64,000 nt of DNA from Clostridia bacterium (GTDB lineage Bacteria; Bacillota; Clostridia; Christensenellales; CAG-917): assembly GCA_017461985.1 (NCBI GenBank), contig JAFTSA010000008.1:1-64000 (forward strand), read 5' to 3'. The notes beneath the pieces were generated by a model. It was not told the origin of the DNA and did no database searches. It worked only from the letters and a program-made list of their open reading frames with translations. The translations under genes and the position numbers were made by a program. This document shows positions 1 to 7,422 of the stretch, piece by piece (within the stretch, counting starts at the first letter, position 1; every line of letters begins with the position of its first letter).

Positions 1-133
1 AAACGGGTGCTACTGTACAATGGCCTGACATAAATACGATTGCAGGAGCATTTGCGTTTCCTGCTCTATATACGTGGATTTTATGCTCGTTTATTGTTAC
101 GAATTCTCCATTGCATTTTAGTGTATTTGTCAT
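1..133 (-). CDS. Alpha/beta hydrolase, N-terminal fragment
   Basis: Partial gene whose 3' part lies outside the window. Forty-four codons are visible. They contain a short beta-strand pair followed by HVYRAGNANAPAIVFMSG, which is typical of the first strands and oxyanion-hole region of alpha/beta-hydrolase-fold proteins. The ATG at 131-133 has GGAGA about 8 bases upstream. A second in-frame ATG lies at 146-148 but has no better ribosome site. The catalytic serine, acid and histidine would lie beyond the edge, so substrate and exact family cannot be judged. Confidence 0.7.
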   Translation of the reverse strand, partial: MTNTLKCNGEFVTINEHKIHVYRAGNANAPAIVFMSGHCTVAPV

Positions 134-221
134 ATTGATTTTCTCCATAAATTCTTATTTATCGTTCAGTTTATTATAGCACAAAAATCGCATTTTTTCA
201 ATACACAAAGTCCACTGACGC

Positions 222-250
222 AAAAAAAAGACAAGCACTTGCTTGTCTTT
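222..250 (-). terminator. Rho-independent terminator beyond the duplicated tRNA end
   Basis: On the minus strand a 10-bp perfect stem (AAAGACAAGC with GCTTGTCTTT, loop of 4) is followed by a T run. It lies immediately after the copied tRNA-Leu 3' end at 249-263. It would be the original terminator if the intervening 300 bp are an insertion. Confidence 0.75.
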
Positions 251-263
251 GGTGCGGCCAGTG
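249..263 (-). repeat. Copy of tRNA-Leu(GAG) 3' end (direct repeat 2)
   Basis: Fifteen bases identical to 565-579, which is the acceptor 3' strand plus encoded CCA of tRNA-Leu(GAG). Spacing between the copies is 316 bp and the orientation is the same. Bases beyond the match (CAAGT, then an indel) still resemble the T-loop of the tRNA, so the similarity reaches further with small differences. No other half of a tRNA is present here. Confidence 0.85.
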
Positions 264-529
264 TGTACTTGTCTACGCACGTCTGCCTTTGCTATGCAAT
301 ACAACAAGTTGCGGTGCTATGCACCTTGGCAGACGGCTATGTCCACTTCGCACGCCCACCTCAAATACTTTGTGCTTGAGTGTGCTTTGCTTTATGGTGG
401 TGAACGGAGTGTCCGTAATAGCGTAGCGATTGAGTTTACTCAAAAAGCGAAGCGTCACGATACACGGCGCGTGAGTTTGTGCCGTAGGCACGTTGGGCAA
501 AGCCCAACACAAGCCTCACTTGGTCGCAT
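264..529 (-). repeat. Hairpin array downstream of tRNA-Leu(GAG)
   Basis: About 265 bp without a supportable gene, packed with short perfect inverted repeats. Examples are GTTGGGC-AAA-GCCCAAC at 492-508, GTGCC-GTA-GGCAC just before it, and further units with stems ACGGA, TTGAGT, GTCTGCC and GGTGC. Several hairpins are enclosed by outer complementary stretches, giving a multibranched structure if transcribed. Near the distal end it carries GCAACTTGTTGTAT (minus strand), also found in the array after ssrA. Open reading frames here lack ribosome sites and simply follow the repeats. Confidence 0.7.
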
Positions 530-556
530 AAAAAAAGCCAAGTCTATTGACTTGGT
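530..556 (-). terminator. Terminator directly after tRNA-Leu(GAG)
   Basis: Minus-strand stem CCAAGTC / GACTTGG with a 4-base loop followed by seven T. It begins about 10 bases after the encoded CCA. Together with the terminator at 222-250 it brackets the hairpin array. Confidence 0.8.
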
Positions 557-564
557 TCTTTTTC

Positions 565-579
565 TTGGTGCGGCCAGTG
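565..579 (-). repeat. tRNA-Leu(GAG) 3' end (direct repeat 1)
   Basis: This is the 3' strand of the acceptor stem plus CCA of the functional tRNA. It is identical over 15 bases to 249-263. It marks the gene-proximal boundary of the hairpin array and would correspond to the attachment side that keeps the tRNA intact. Confidence 0.85.
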
Positions 580-649
580 AGACTTGAACTCACACGGTCG
601 TCCCATACGCCCCTCAAACGTACGCGTCTGCCTATTCCGCCATGGCCGC
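566..649 (-). tRNA. tRNA-Leu (anticodon GAG)
   Basis: Reading the minus strand, the acceptor stem GCGGCCA pairs with TGGCCGC. The D-arm has the leucine-type GGCGGAATAGGCAGACGC, the anticodon stem TACGT/GCGTA holds loop TTGAGGG (anticodon GAG), and there is a long variable arm typical of class II tRNAs. The T-loop GTTCAAGTC is normal. Discriminator A and CCA are encoded. A consensus promoter lies just upstream at 663-691. Confidence 0.95.
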
Positions 650-662
650 ACATAGTGTCACT

Positions 663-691
663 ATTATATGATACTGAATTTTCAATGTCAA
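663..691 (-). promoter_or_regulatory. Promoter of tRNA-Leu(GAG)
   Basis: Minus strand TTGACA (686-691), a 17-bp spacer, then TATAAT (663-668), both perfect consensus. The -10 ends about 14 bases before the mature tRNA 5' end. A second TTGACA lies a little further upstream. Confidence 0.85.
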
Positions 692-706
692 GAAATTTAC
701 ACCAAA

Positions 707-735
707 TTGTCAACTTTTTTCTTTGAGAATATACT
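707..735 (+). promoter_or_regulatory. Promoter of the DUF6774 gene
   Basis: TTGTCA (707-712), 17-bp spacer, TATACT (730-735). The expected start of transcription is at about 741-742, at the first ATG of the downstream small ORF. It overlaps the upstream flank of the divergent tRNA-Leu promoter. Confidence 0.65.
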
Positions 736-740
736 ATATT

Positions 741-884
741 ATGTTAAACGAGAGGTTTGATAACAATATGCTTGCCATAAGTGTGGCTAATATCCTTGCT
801 GAGGGCAAGAGCAAACAAGATATTTTGGAATTGTTGCAGTTTCTATCCTTATTGCAATGTGCACTAAAAAGCTATTTACATTAA
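741..884 (+). CDS. Small DUF6774-like protein
   Basis: A 47-codon ORF. Residues 10-31 (MLAISVANILAEGKSKQDIL and onward) match my memory of the small Clostridia family DUF6774, whose members pair an 'A-x-A-x-x-L-A-E' helix with a second hydrophobic helix. Function is unknown. The start is uncertain: ATG 741 sits where transcription should begin and would be leaderless, whereas ATG 768 (38 aa) has GAGAGG 12 bases upstream. A terminator follows the stop directly. Family assignment is from memory of the pattern and not from a search. Confidence 0.6.
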   Translation: MLNERFDNNMLAISVANILAEGKSKQDILELLQFLSLLQCALKSYLH

Positions 885-914
885 ATAAAACCTCCCGAGG
901 TGGGAGGTTTTTTG
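885..914. terminator. Bidirectional terminator
   Basis: AAACCTCCC (888-896) pairs with GGGAGGTTT (902-910), with T runs on both sides. It ends the DUF6774 transcript on the plus strand and the nucleotidase transcript on the minus strand. Confidence 0.9.
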
Positions 915-931
915 TTTGGGTTGGATGAGGG

Positions 932-2497
932 CTAGTTGAGGCCACCTTCGGCAACGTAGTCTGCCACAAGGTCGCGGGCATACACAGGACCGAGTGACGC
1001 CACAAAGGTCAATTTGTTTGCCTTGTAGACAAGATTGTAGGTGTCTGTGATGATATAGTAAGTTTTGTTTGCGTCAATATTCACATATATTTTACTGCTA
1101 TCTTGTTGGCGCAAGTAGTTGCCGTAGTCACCTAGGTAGATGAAATAGCTGCCGTTTTCAAAGTATCTGTTTATTAAGTCACTGCCCTTGATTGAGCATA
1201 GGACAACTTCGTTGTCAAAGGGCAAAAGCATATAGAGCATTGAGTAGTTGACTGCACCGCTATTTAGGTCATAGGGTGAGCGGACTGAAAGATATCCACC
1301 GCCCAAAACTATGTCGTAAGAGTCGCCCCACTGCTCTACCCCTGCCTCGTAGTAAAGACGGGCAACAAGGTTTTTGATTTGGGTGCTGCCTATTGTTGTG
1401 CGGTTGACGCCAATTGTGTCGTACATTGTGCCAACCAAATCGTCATACTTTTCAAGAAGCTTGTCGACGATTTCATCTTCAGCAAGGTTTGAGTAGACGG
1501 AGTGTCTCAATATCTCTGCGGTGTTGACACGGACGGTGTCGTTGTCAAGGTTGAAGACCACTTGTGCGTGGGTCATACCCTTTGTGTTGTCACCGCCACC
1601 TTGCAGGTGATATACGCCGAATTCGTCCTTGATGACGTAGCTTTGGTGGCTGTGTGACTCAAAGACTAAGTCAACGTAGCCCTTTGAAAGTGCGGTGTCA
1701 TAGTAGACTCCTCCCTCATTGCTGAATTGATCGGCTACAAGATATTTGTCGCTGGAATAACTTCTGCCGTAGCCGTCGTGGAGGGAGTAGATGATGAAGT
1801 CTGCCCCTTGAGTTTTCAACTTTTGTGACTCTGCCTTTACAAGAGCGGTGAGCTCTGCATCAGTCTTGAAATAGATGCCTTCAACTTGGTCCGCTGAAAT
1901 TGAGGAATAGCAGTCACCGATTGCGCCGATGATGCCGATTTGCACCTCGCCCTTGTCAATGAGGACGGAAGGCTCACAATAGTCCACTCTTTGATTGGTG
2001 GTTTCGTCATAGACGTTGATGGCAAGAAGGGGGAACTCTGCAATGGCTGCGTTGGCTTTTATGGGCTCTGCACCCCAATCAAATTCGTGATTGCCAAGAG
2101 TCATAGCAGAAAAGCCCAACTCATTCATCCAGTCGGTGATGATGTTGCCCCTTGTAAGACCGCTTTCACAACTGCCCTGCCACATATCTCCTGAGGACAA
2201 AAGAAGGGCGTTTTGCTCGTTTTGGACCCTTCCAAGATAGGTGGTCATTTCGTCAACGCCGGGTTGAGCGTCAGTGTCCGTGAATTTGCCGTGCATGTCG
2301 TTGATGGCGTATACGTCAAGTATGTAGGTGCCACTGCCTGAGCCACTTCCGCCGTCTCCTGCGCCATCACCTGAGCCTACGTCACCGTTTCCGCCGATGA
2401 TGTCGCCTATATCTTTCAGTACGTCGCAAGCAACAAACACTGACAATGAAAAGACCATCACCAGCACTATTGCAAGGATTTTGAACAAATTTTTCAT
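932..2497 (-). CDS. 5'-nucleotidase / UshA-like metallophosphatase lipoprotein
   Basis: A secreted, lipid-anchored phosphoesterase of about 521 aa that should release phosphate from nucleotides outside the cell. The chosen ATG (2495-2497) has GGGAG upstream; a longer in-frame start lacks one. The N-terminus is a lipoprotein signal ending SLSVFVAC, then a Gly/Asp/Ser linker. The calcineurin-like metallophosphatase domain follows with AINDMHGKF, SGDMWQGS, GNHEFDWG, and SHSHQ as metal ligands. The C-terminal third is the 5'-nucleotidase substrate domain. It is the last gene of the minus-strand block. Exact substrate (nucleotide, 2',3'-cyclic nucleotide) is not decidable from sequence. Confidence 0.88.
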   Translation of the reverse strand: MKNLFKILAIVLVMVFSLSVFVACDVLKDIGDIIGGNGDVGSGDGAGDGGSGSGSGTYILDVYAINDMHGKFTDTDAQPGVDEMTTYLGRVQNEQNALLLSSGDMWQGSCESGLTRGNIITDWMNELGFSAMTLGNHEFDWGAEPIKANAAIAEFPLLAINVYDETTNQRVDYCEPSVLIDKGEVQIGIIGAIGDCYSSISADQVEGIYFKTDAELTALVKAESQKLKTQGADFIIYSLHDGYGRSYSSDKYLVADQFSNEGGVYYDTALSKGYVDLVFESHSHQSYVIKDEFGVYHLQGGGDNTKGMTHAQVVFNLDNDTVRVNTAEILRHSVYSNLAEDEIVDKLLEKYDDLVGTMYDTIGVNRTTIGSTQIKNLVARLYYEAGVEQWGDSYDIVLGGGYLSVRSPYDLNSGAVNYSMLYMLLPFDNEVVLCSIKGSDLINRYFENGSYFIYLGDYGNYLRQQDSSKIYVNIDANKTYYIITDTYNLVYKANKLTFVASLGPVYARDLVADYVAEGGLN

Positions 2498-2540
2498 ATA
2501 TACTCCCAAGATTGAGTTTGTAAGCAAACTCAGTCAAGAA

Positions 2541-2987
2541 TTATTCGACAAGTTTGCGCTTTCTGCCGTTGATGATGTTCATGCTTTCTTTCAGTGCTTT
2601 TTCGGCGCTGTCCAAAAGATTGAAGGCAAGGGCGCGGGCTTCATAGTCCATCTTGTCGTAGTTTTCTTGTGCTTCCTTGCGGAGTGCTTCGGCGTCTTCC
2701 TTTGCTTGACGGAGAATTTCAGTTTCTGCAATCATTGCTTTCACTTGGTTTTCTGCGTTGTCGCAAATGCTTTCAGCATATTGATTGGCTTTGTCAATGA
2801 TTTCGTCACGGTCTCTTTTGATTTGTTCCGCTTCACGGAGTGCGCTGGGATATGCACCTCTAAAGCGGTTGATAAGTGACAACATAACTTGACGATTGAC
2901 AAGTACATCAGTGTTTGAAAAAGTTGCCTTTTTCGCTCTCAAAACTTCGCTTTCAATTTCATTCAACAATGCTTCGATAGTTTCCAT
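2541..2987 (-). CDS. Coiled-coil protein, possibly ATP synthase E/DivIVA-like
   Basis: 148 aa, highly charged and almost entirely helical, with heptad-like segments from about residue 40 to 140 and no signal or membrane segment. Similar short coiled-coil proteins, often labelled only 'ATPase' or hypothetical, sit next to rsmD and coaD in Clostridia. That neighbourhood is kept here, 7 bases after the RsmD-CoaD fusion gene. No catalytic motif is visible, so a structural role is more likely than enzymatic activity. Function unknown. Confidence 0.7.
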   Translation of the reverse strand: METIEALLNEIESEVLRAKKATFSNTDVLVNRQVMLSLINRFRGAYPSALREAEQIKRDRDEIIDKANQYAESICDNAENQVKAMIAETEILRQAKEDAEALRKEAQENYDKMDYEARALAFNLLDSAEKALKESMNIINGRKRKLVE

Positions 2988-2994
2988 ATTTTCC

Positions 2995-4002
2995 TCATCT
3001 ATTGTGATTTTTTTCTTTTAAAATGTTCATCACCGTCATAACTGCCCCTGTGGGGATATGGCGGAAATTGCCTTCTTTCAGTTCCTCTCGTACTTTTGTT
3101 GAGGACACGTCTGCGTATCGGTCTAGGGTGACGATGTCGGTGTCGATACCTCCGTGAGTCAGGTTGTAGTCACGGACAAAGTTTTCGTACTCTCTGTCCT
3201 CTTCTCCACGGATTCCTCTAAGGAATACGGTTGCGCCTTCCCTCTTTGCAAGGTCAACTGCCATGCCGTCACTGTACACTACTCTTGCGCCCTTTTTGCC
3301 TGATATTGCTGCCTCAACAATGGCAACACGCTCTTCGGGGGTGAAGAAATACTCCTTCTCCTCGTTGACAAGGCACGCAACAATCACTTCGTCATATCGT
3401 GAAAGCCCCTCTTCAAGGAGTGCTTCATGACCTTTGGTCATGGGGTCAAAACTGCCCGTCATCATTGCCACGTTGCTTTTTGAGATGAATTCACCCACTG
3501 TATATCCCATTTTCTTGGTGCGGGTTTTGTAGCCGACAGGAGGGGTGAAAGTGATTTCGTCACCATGCTCAAAGTAGATGACGCCGTCATCACGAAGGAG
3601 CCCTTTGTTGATAACGTATTCAACGGCAATCCCCCCAAGATTTGACTTGTAGGGAGGGTCGATGAATACGAGGTCAAACTTTGTGTTGAGGCCCCCTAGC
3701 ACTGACAAAAAGTCGCCGGCTATGACACGATAGTTGCCCTCTATCCCTTGAAGATTTCTCTTGACAAGGTCTATGCTTTGAGGGCTTTTGTCACCAAAAA
3801 CAACCTCTTTTGCCCCACGGGACAAACACTCTATGCCCAGTGCTCCACTGCCTGCAAACAGGTCTAGGCACACTGCGTCTTGCACTCTAAACTGCAACAC
3901 GTTGAATATGGTTTCCTTTATCCTATCCGTGGTGGGACGGACAAGGTCACCCTCGGGAGAAAACAGCCTTCTGCCTCTATATTTTCCTGATATCACTCGC
4001 AT
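2995..4002 (-). CDS. Fused 16S rRNA (m2G966) methyltransferase RsmD and phosphopantetheine adenylyltransferase CoaD
   Basis: One 335-codon frame holds two enzymes that are normally separate. Residues 1-174 are RsmD: LDLFAGSGALGIE for SAM binding and DPPY (115-118) as the catalytic motif of an N2-guanine methyltransferase. Residues 177-335 are CoaD, penultimate step of coenzyme A synthesis: TGSFDPMTKGH (182-192) is the T-x-G-H nucleotidyltransferase motif, and SSTKVREE the C-terminal one. There is no linker beyond a few residues. The start overlaps the upstream cyclo-ligase stop by 10 bases. In most Bacillota rsmD and coaD are adjacent genes, so this looks like loss of the stop/start between them. 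Confidence 0.9.
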   Translation of the reverse strand: MRVISGKYRGRRLFSPEGDLVRPTTDRIKETIFNVLQFRVQDAVCLDLFAGSGALGIECLSRGAKEVVFGDKSPQSIDLVKRNLQGIEGNYRVIAGDFLSVLGGLNTKFDLVFIDPPYKSNLGGIAVEYVINKGLLRDDGVIYFEHGDEITFTPPVGYKTRTKKMGYTVGEFISKSNVAMMTGSFDPMTKGHEALLEEGLSRYDEVIVACLVNEEKEYFFTPEERVAIVEAAISGKKGARVVYSDGMAVDLAKREGATVFLRGIRGEEDREYENFVRDYNLTHGGIDTDIVTLDRYADVSSTKVREELKEGNFRHIPTGAVMTVMNILKEKNHNR

Positions 4003-4577
4003 ATTTCTCTCCCAAACTTGTTTTCAGTGGTTTTTCTACTGCCTGTCACGATGCGTTTTTCGGTGACAAGAATGTCAAGGGGTACGTCAAAGGAGTCGCA
4101 TTGAAGCCCCTCAACTGACTGACAATCAAAGGCCAAACCCAACTTTTTGCAGGGGTGGGTGGACAGGAATTTGTCGTAATATCCTTTGCCGTGACCTACT
4201 CTTTTCAAGCCGTCAAATGCCACAAGGGGTATGATGGCAAGGTCAATTTCGTCAAGACGATAGCCTTTGACAGGCTCAAGTATGCCCCACTTGTTTGTCC
4301 TAAAGTCGGTGAAAGGAGTGATTGAGATTGCGTCCATCTCATCTCCCCGCACTCTAGGGACGGCAACCGTCTTTTCCATTGCAAGGGCAAGACCGACGAT
4401 TTCGTGGGTGTCAGGCTCGGTGGAAGTGCCAAGATAGATGAATATCTTTTTGGCTTGTTTGAACATGTCAAGGCTTGACACAGCATCTATGATGCTGTCG
4501 CTTGCCCATTCTCTTTCCGCATCGCTCATTTTGGCTATCCTTGAACGTGCTATCTTCCGTGCCTCTTGCTTCAACAT
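3993..4577 (-). CDS. 5-formyltetrahydrofolate cyclo-ligase
   Basis: About 194 aa. The enzyme converts 5-formyl-THF to 5,10-methenyl-THF with ATP, returning a storage folate to one-carbon metabolism. Diagnostic are the C-terminal VGHGKGYYDKFL (the G-x-G-x-G-Y-Y-D signature) and the N-terminal basic helix KQEARKIARSRI. The ATG at 4575-4577 is preferred because it has AGAGG upstream and overlaps the alr stop as ATGTTGA, which suggests translational coupling. A start 10 codons further upstream would sit deeper inside alr. Confidence 0.9.
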   Translation of the reverse strand: MLKQEARKIARSRIAKMSDAEREWASDSIIDAVSSLDMFKQAKKIFIYLGTSTEPDTHEIVGLALAMEKTVAVPRVRGDEMDAISITPFTDFRTNKWGILEPVKGYRLDEIDLAIIPLVAFDGLKRVGHGKGYYDKFLSTHPCKKLGLAFDCQSVEGLQCDSFDVPLDILVTEKRIVTGSRKTTENKFGREICE

Positions 4578-5521
4578 TGATATATCCTCTCGGTGCGCCC
4601 TCTCCATTTTGTCAAGATGACGTAGGGGATTGTGCCCGTCAGTTTTGCTAGTTTGTTTTGGTCTAGGTCTTCACCTAAAAGAGTGACCTCGTCACCGACC
4701 TTTACGGCGTCTTCTCCCACGTACACGGCAAATGTGTCCATACACACTGCCACCACTTCACGGAGTTTTCCGCCTATAAGTACGGGTGCAGGATCTTCAC
4801 GGGATATGCCGTCGGCGTAGCCACCAAACACCCAAGCAACTCCACCTGACTTTGGCATTTTGTTGCCGTAGCCCACGTTGTCTCCTAAGTGTAAACCCCT
4901 CACAGCAACAACGGTGCTTGTCACCGTCATTGCCCCTTGATACGCCCCTATCCCTAGCCTCACCGTGTCACCCAAATGAGCGTATGAGGAGGAAAATAAG
5001 TGGGTTTCAACTCCTTTTAGGTTAAGGCGGTTGACAACACTCTCGAACCTCTCTTTCTGCCCTTTTACGGCTTCAAGGGAGAACAGGTGGGAATATATGC
5101 CCGAGAGAGAAAACCCCTCCACCTTTCTGCTTAATTCGGCGGTGTCGCCAAAGTCAAAACCAAATCTATTCATGCCGGTGTTGACTTTGATTTCCGCCTT
5201 CCTGCCTACACTCTTCACTAGGTCAAGTTGAACAAAATCTCCAACTGACAAAGTGAGGTCGTATTCGGTTGCAACCTCTATTTCATCTTGCAACCACTGG
5301 GCAACTAAAATCTTTGATTTTATGCCCGACTTTCTTAAAGTGACGCCCTCGTCAACGGTGGCAACTCCAAAGCCCTCTACAAGGCTCTCGGTTGCCTTTG
5401 CCACTTCTTTCAGTCCGTGGCCGTAGGCGTCCGCTTTGACCATAAGTATGATCTTTTTGCCGTCATACTTTTTCAAGTTTTCAATTATTTTTGCTAGGTT
5501 GATTTTGACTGTTATCTTCAC
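4571..5521 (-). CDS. alr: Alanine racemase
   Basis: 316 aa; a PLP enzyme making D-alanine for peptidoglycan. MVKADAYGHG places the PLP lysine at residue 29, NTGMNRFG is the conserved barrel motif, VGYGNKM holds the expected second catalytic tyrosine, and VCMDTFAV is the substrate-site motif. It is clearly shorter than the usual 360-390 residues, with shortened loops across the barrel but all key motifs kept. It is followed with a 7-base overlap by the folate cyclo-ligase. Confidence 0.9.
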   Translation of the reverse strand: MKITVKINLAKIIENLKKYDGKKIILMVKADAYGHGLKEVAKATESLVEGFGVATVDEGVTLRKSGIKSKILVAQWLQDEIEVATEYDLTLSVGDFVQLDLVKSVGRKAEIKVNTGMNRFGFDFGDTAELSRKVEGFSLSGIYSHLFSLEAVKGQKERFESVVNRLNLKGVETHLFSSSYAHLGDTVRLGIGAYQGAMTVTSTVVAVRGLHLGDNVGYGNKMPKSGGVAWVFGGYADGISREDPAPVLIGGKLREVVAVCMDTFAVYVGEDAVKVGDEVTLLGEDLDQNKLAKLTGTIPYVILTKWRGRTERIYQC

Positions 5522-5558
5522 TTTGCACCCCTCTCATTTTATGAGAGATAGGTGTGCA

Positions 5559-6944
5559 CTATACGTTTTTGCAAAGATACCTGAAATCGTATTCATTGTA
5601 TTCCGCTCTGCCCCTTTCTTCAAAACCTAGCTTTTGCAGGTTGTTGATTGAGCGCATATTGTCATACTGCACAACCGCACAAAGGACACAGGGTGAAAGG
5701 TTTTCCTTGGCGTACTCAATGACCTCTCTGCAAAGGGCGTTTGATATGCCCTTGCGCTGACCTTCGGGGGCGGTCATTATCCCTGAAAACTCATAGTGGT
5801 TGATGGGCTTTTCTGCATGGCAGATTTCTGCCAACTTTTTGCCATATTCCTTGTCGGTGTCAACGGCGCAAGTTGAAAGGAGTTTATCCCCCTCAAACAC
5901 CCCAAGCATAAAGCCCTTTTCAAGGACGGATTTCAACTCCTCTTCGGTGTAGTTGAGAAAGTGCTTTTTGTCCTCAAGTGCCTCACGACCGCTTTCAAAG
6001 AAAGTCATTGCTGTGTCATAGTCCTCTACGGTCAGTCGTTTCACTTTGTAGCCTGTGAGGGCGCAACACTTGTTTGGTGACTTTGCGCATTGCAAAGGTG
6101 TCATGACGTAGCGGTTGTTGAGGAATGCAGGATTGTATGAGAGCTTTGACTTTCTCAATCCTTCAAGCCCCATATCCTCTTGACGATTGATATATTTGCA
6201 ACCGCTGAAATTTCGTTTTGCAAAGGTGTTGGCAAGATAACTGTACACCCCTTCAAACTGGATATTGCCCTTTTCATACATAACGACGGCGTTGCCTGAG
6301 GGCATAATCTCACCGATTGACATCCCTACGATTTCGCCATCCACTCTGACTATGTCCGCTATGAGGTTGCCCTTTATTGCTTGGTCATACCACATATCCA
6401 CAATTTCCATCTCACGAAGGGCGGATTCCTTTGCCTTTTCGTCAAAGTCCTTGTCTTCAAGCCACTTACGTTCAAACTCCAAAACAGCCTGTTTATCTTC
6501 GGGTTTGATTTGTTCAATAGTGGAATTGTACAGTTTCAGGAATTTCTTTATGTGGTTGCGCTTGGCGTGATAGCGTTTGCCTTCAAGGGCTATGAAGTCC
6601 TTTGCATCATAGATATATTCCGCCCACTTTCTTTCGCAGTGCAGTTGATATTTGCCATAGGTTTCATTGACAAAATCCTCGTTTGCAAAATAGATTGTGG
6701 CATCGGGGATTCTCTTCAAAGCATCTTCTGCCGATACGCCCTCTTTCACAAGAGGAGGCCAGTACATATCTCCGTCTTCATCGACTGCACGAAGATACAG
6801 TGCGCCCCCCTCCTCGGTGTATTCAACTTGGTCAAACCAACAGATGAAAGCGTAGTAAGAATACTCGCTTCCAACTGAGGCGCTCCCTTGAAGATAGGTG
6901 TTGAGGAGGGCTCTGCCCTCCATATCAAAAGGTCGAAAATCCAT
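5559..6944 (-). CDS. DUF2156 (LPG-synthase C-terminal-like) domain fused to GNAT acetyltransferase
   Basis: About 461 aa from the ATG at 6942-6944, 8 bases after the upstream stop. Residues 1 to about 290 match the DUF2156 family, a double-GNAT-fold domain related to the aminoacyl-transferase part of phosphatidylglycerol lysyltransferase. Typical are KRYHAKRNHIKKF and the SIGEI...YEKGN stretch. The last 160 residues form a separate GNAT fold: EFSGIMTAPEGQRKGISNALC is its acetyl-CoA-binding motif, and VQYDNMRSINNLQKLGF the end of the domain. The acceptor is unknown. The join of these two families in one chain is less common than either alone. Confidence 0.75.
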   Translation of the reverse strand: MDFRPFDMEGRALLNTYLQGSASVGSEYSYYAFICWFDQVEYTEEGGALYLRAVDEDGDMYWPPLVKEGVSAEDALKRIPDATIYFANEDFVNETYGKYQLHCERKWAEYIYDAKDFIALEGKRYHAKRNHIKKFLKLYNSTIEQIKPEDKQAVLEFERKWLEDKDFDEKAKESALREMEIVDMWYDQAIKGNLIADIVRVDGEIVGMSIGEIMPSGNAVVMYEKGNIQFEGVYSYLANTFAKRNFSGCKYINRQEDMGLEGLRKSKLSYNPAFLNNRYVMTPLQCAKSPNKCCALTGYKVKRLTVEDYDTAMTFFESGREALEDKKHFLNYTEEELKSVLEKGFMLGVFEGDKLLSTCAVDTDKEYGKKLAEICHAEKPINHYEFSGIMTAPEGQRKGISNALCREVIEYAKENLSPCVLCAVVQYDNMRSINNLQKLGFEERGRAEYNEYDFRYLCKNV

Positions 6945-6952
6945 GTTGCCTG

Positions 6953-7414
6953 TCACTTTTTGTCTTTCTTTTCGGGGGTGAAATAGTCCACAAGCATACC
7001 GCATTTGCCTGCAAGCTCACTGGCAAACTTGTCCGCCTCTGCCCCCACTAAATTGATTGTGGCGTAGGTGGGCACTCCCCTATCGTCCTCAACTGCAACG
7101 TACACCTCTTTGGTGTCCAAGTTTTGGCGGATGAGGGTGACGCAACTATACTTGACTTTGTCACTGAAAATGCCAAAAGAAACTTTGAGATGGTCATCTT
7201 TCAGCCCATAGTGACTGCCAAAAAGCACCGCCATAAACGCCCCTGCCATAAGAAGGCATATGCCCATTGACACTCCTGCAACCACCTTGTTTGCGCCGTC
7301 ACCAAACACTCCTGCAAGAAGCAAGACGTCCACGATGACAACGGCAAAGGCTAGGGATATGACTATCCCTAAAAGCGCGGTCTTCAAAGTGCCAAAATTC
7401 ATCTTAAATTTCAT
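6953..7414 (-). CDS. Small membrane protein with bacterial PH-like domain
   Basis: 153 aa. Two hydrophobic helices (about 12-36 and 44-66) are followed by a soluble part beginning YGLKDDHLKVSFGIFSDKV, the pattern of small bacterial PH-like (DUF1200-type) domains behind a two-helix anchor. The end is lysine rich. It lies 9 bases after the multi-pass membrane protein gene and 8 bases before the DUF2156-GNAT gene, so the three are probably one transcription unit. No enzymatic motif is seen; function unknown. Confidence 0.7.
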   Translation of the reverse strand: MKFKMNFGTLKTALLGIVISLAFAVVIVDVLLLAGVFGDGANKVVAGVSMGICLLMAGAFMAVLFGSHYGLKDDHLKVSFGIFSDKVKYSCVTLIRQNLDTKEVYVAVEDDRGVPTYATINLVGAEADKFASELAGKCGMLVDYFTPEKKDKK

Positions 7415-7422
7415 AGTCGCAA

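Noticed and set aside
243-587. 114-codon open frame on the plus strand
   Set aside because: It lies inside the hairpin array and runs into the tRNA; no ribosome site, composition follows the palindromes.
932-1005. Long N-terminal extensions of several ORFs (for example before the nucleotidase, ddh, deoD, M20 peptidase and ferritin-like genes)
   Set aside because: In each case a downstream ATG has a good ribosome site and begins the conserved domain or signal peptide; the extension does not.
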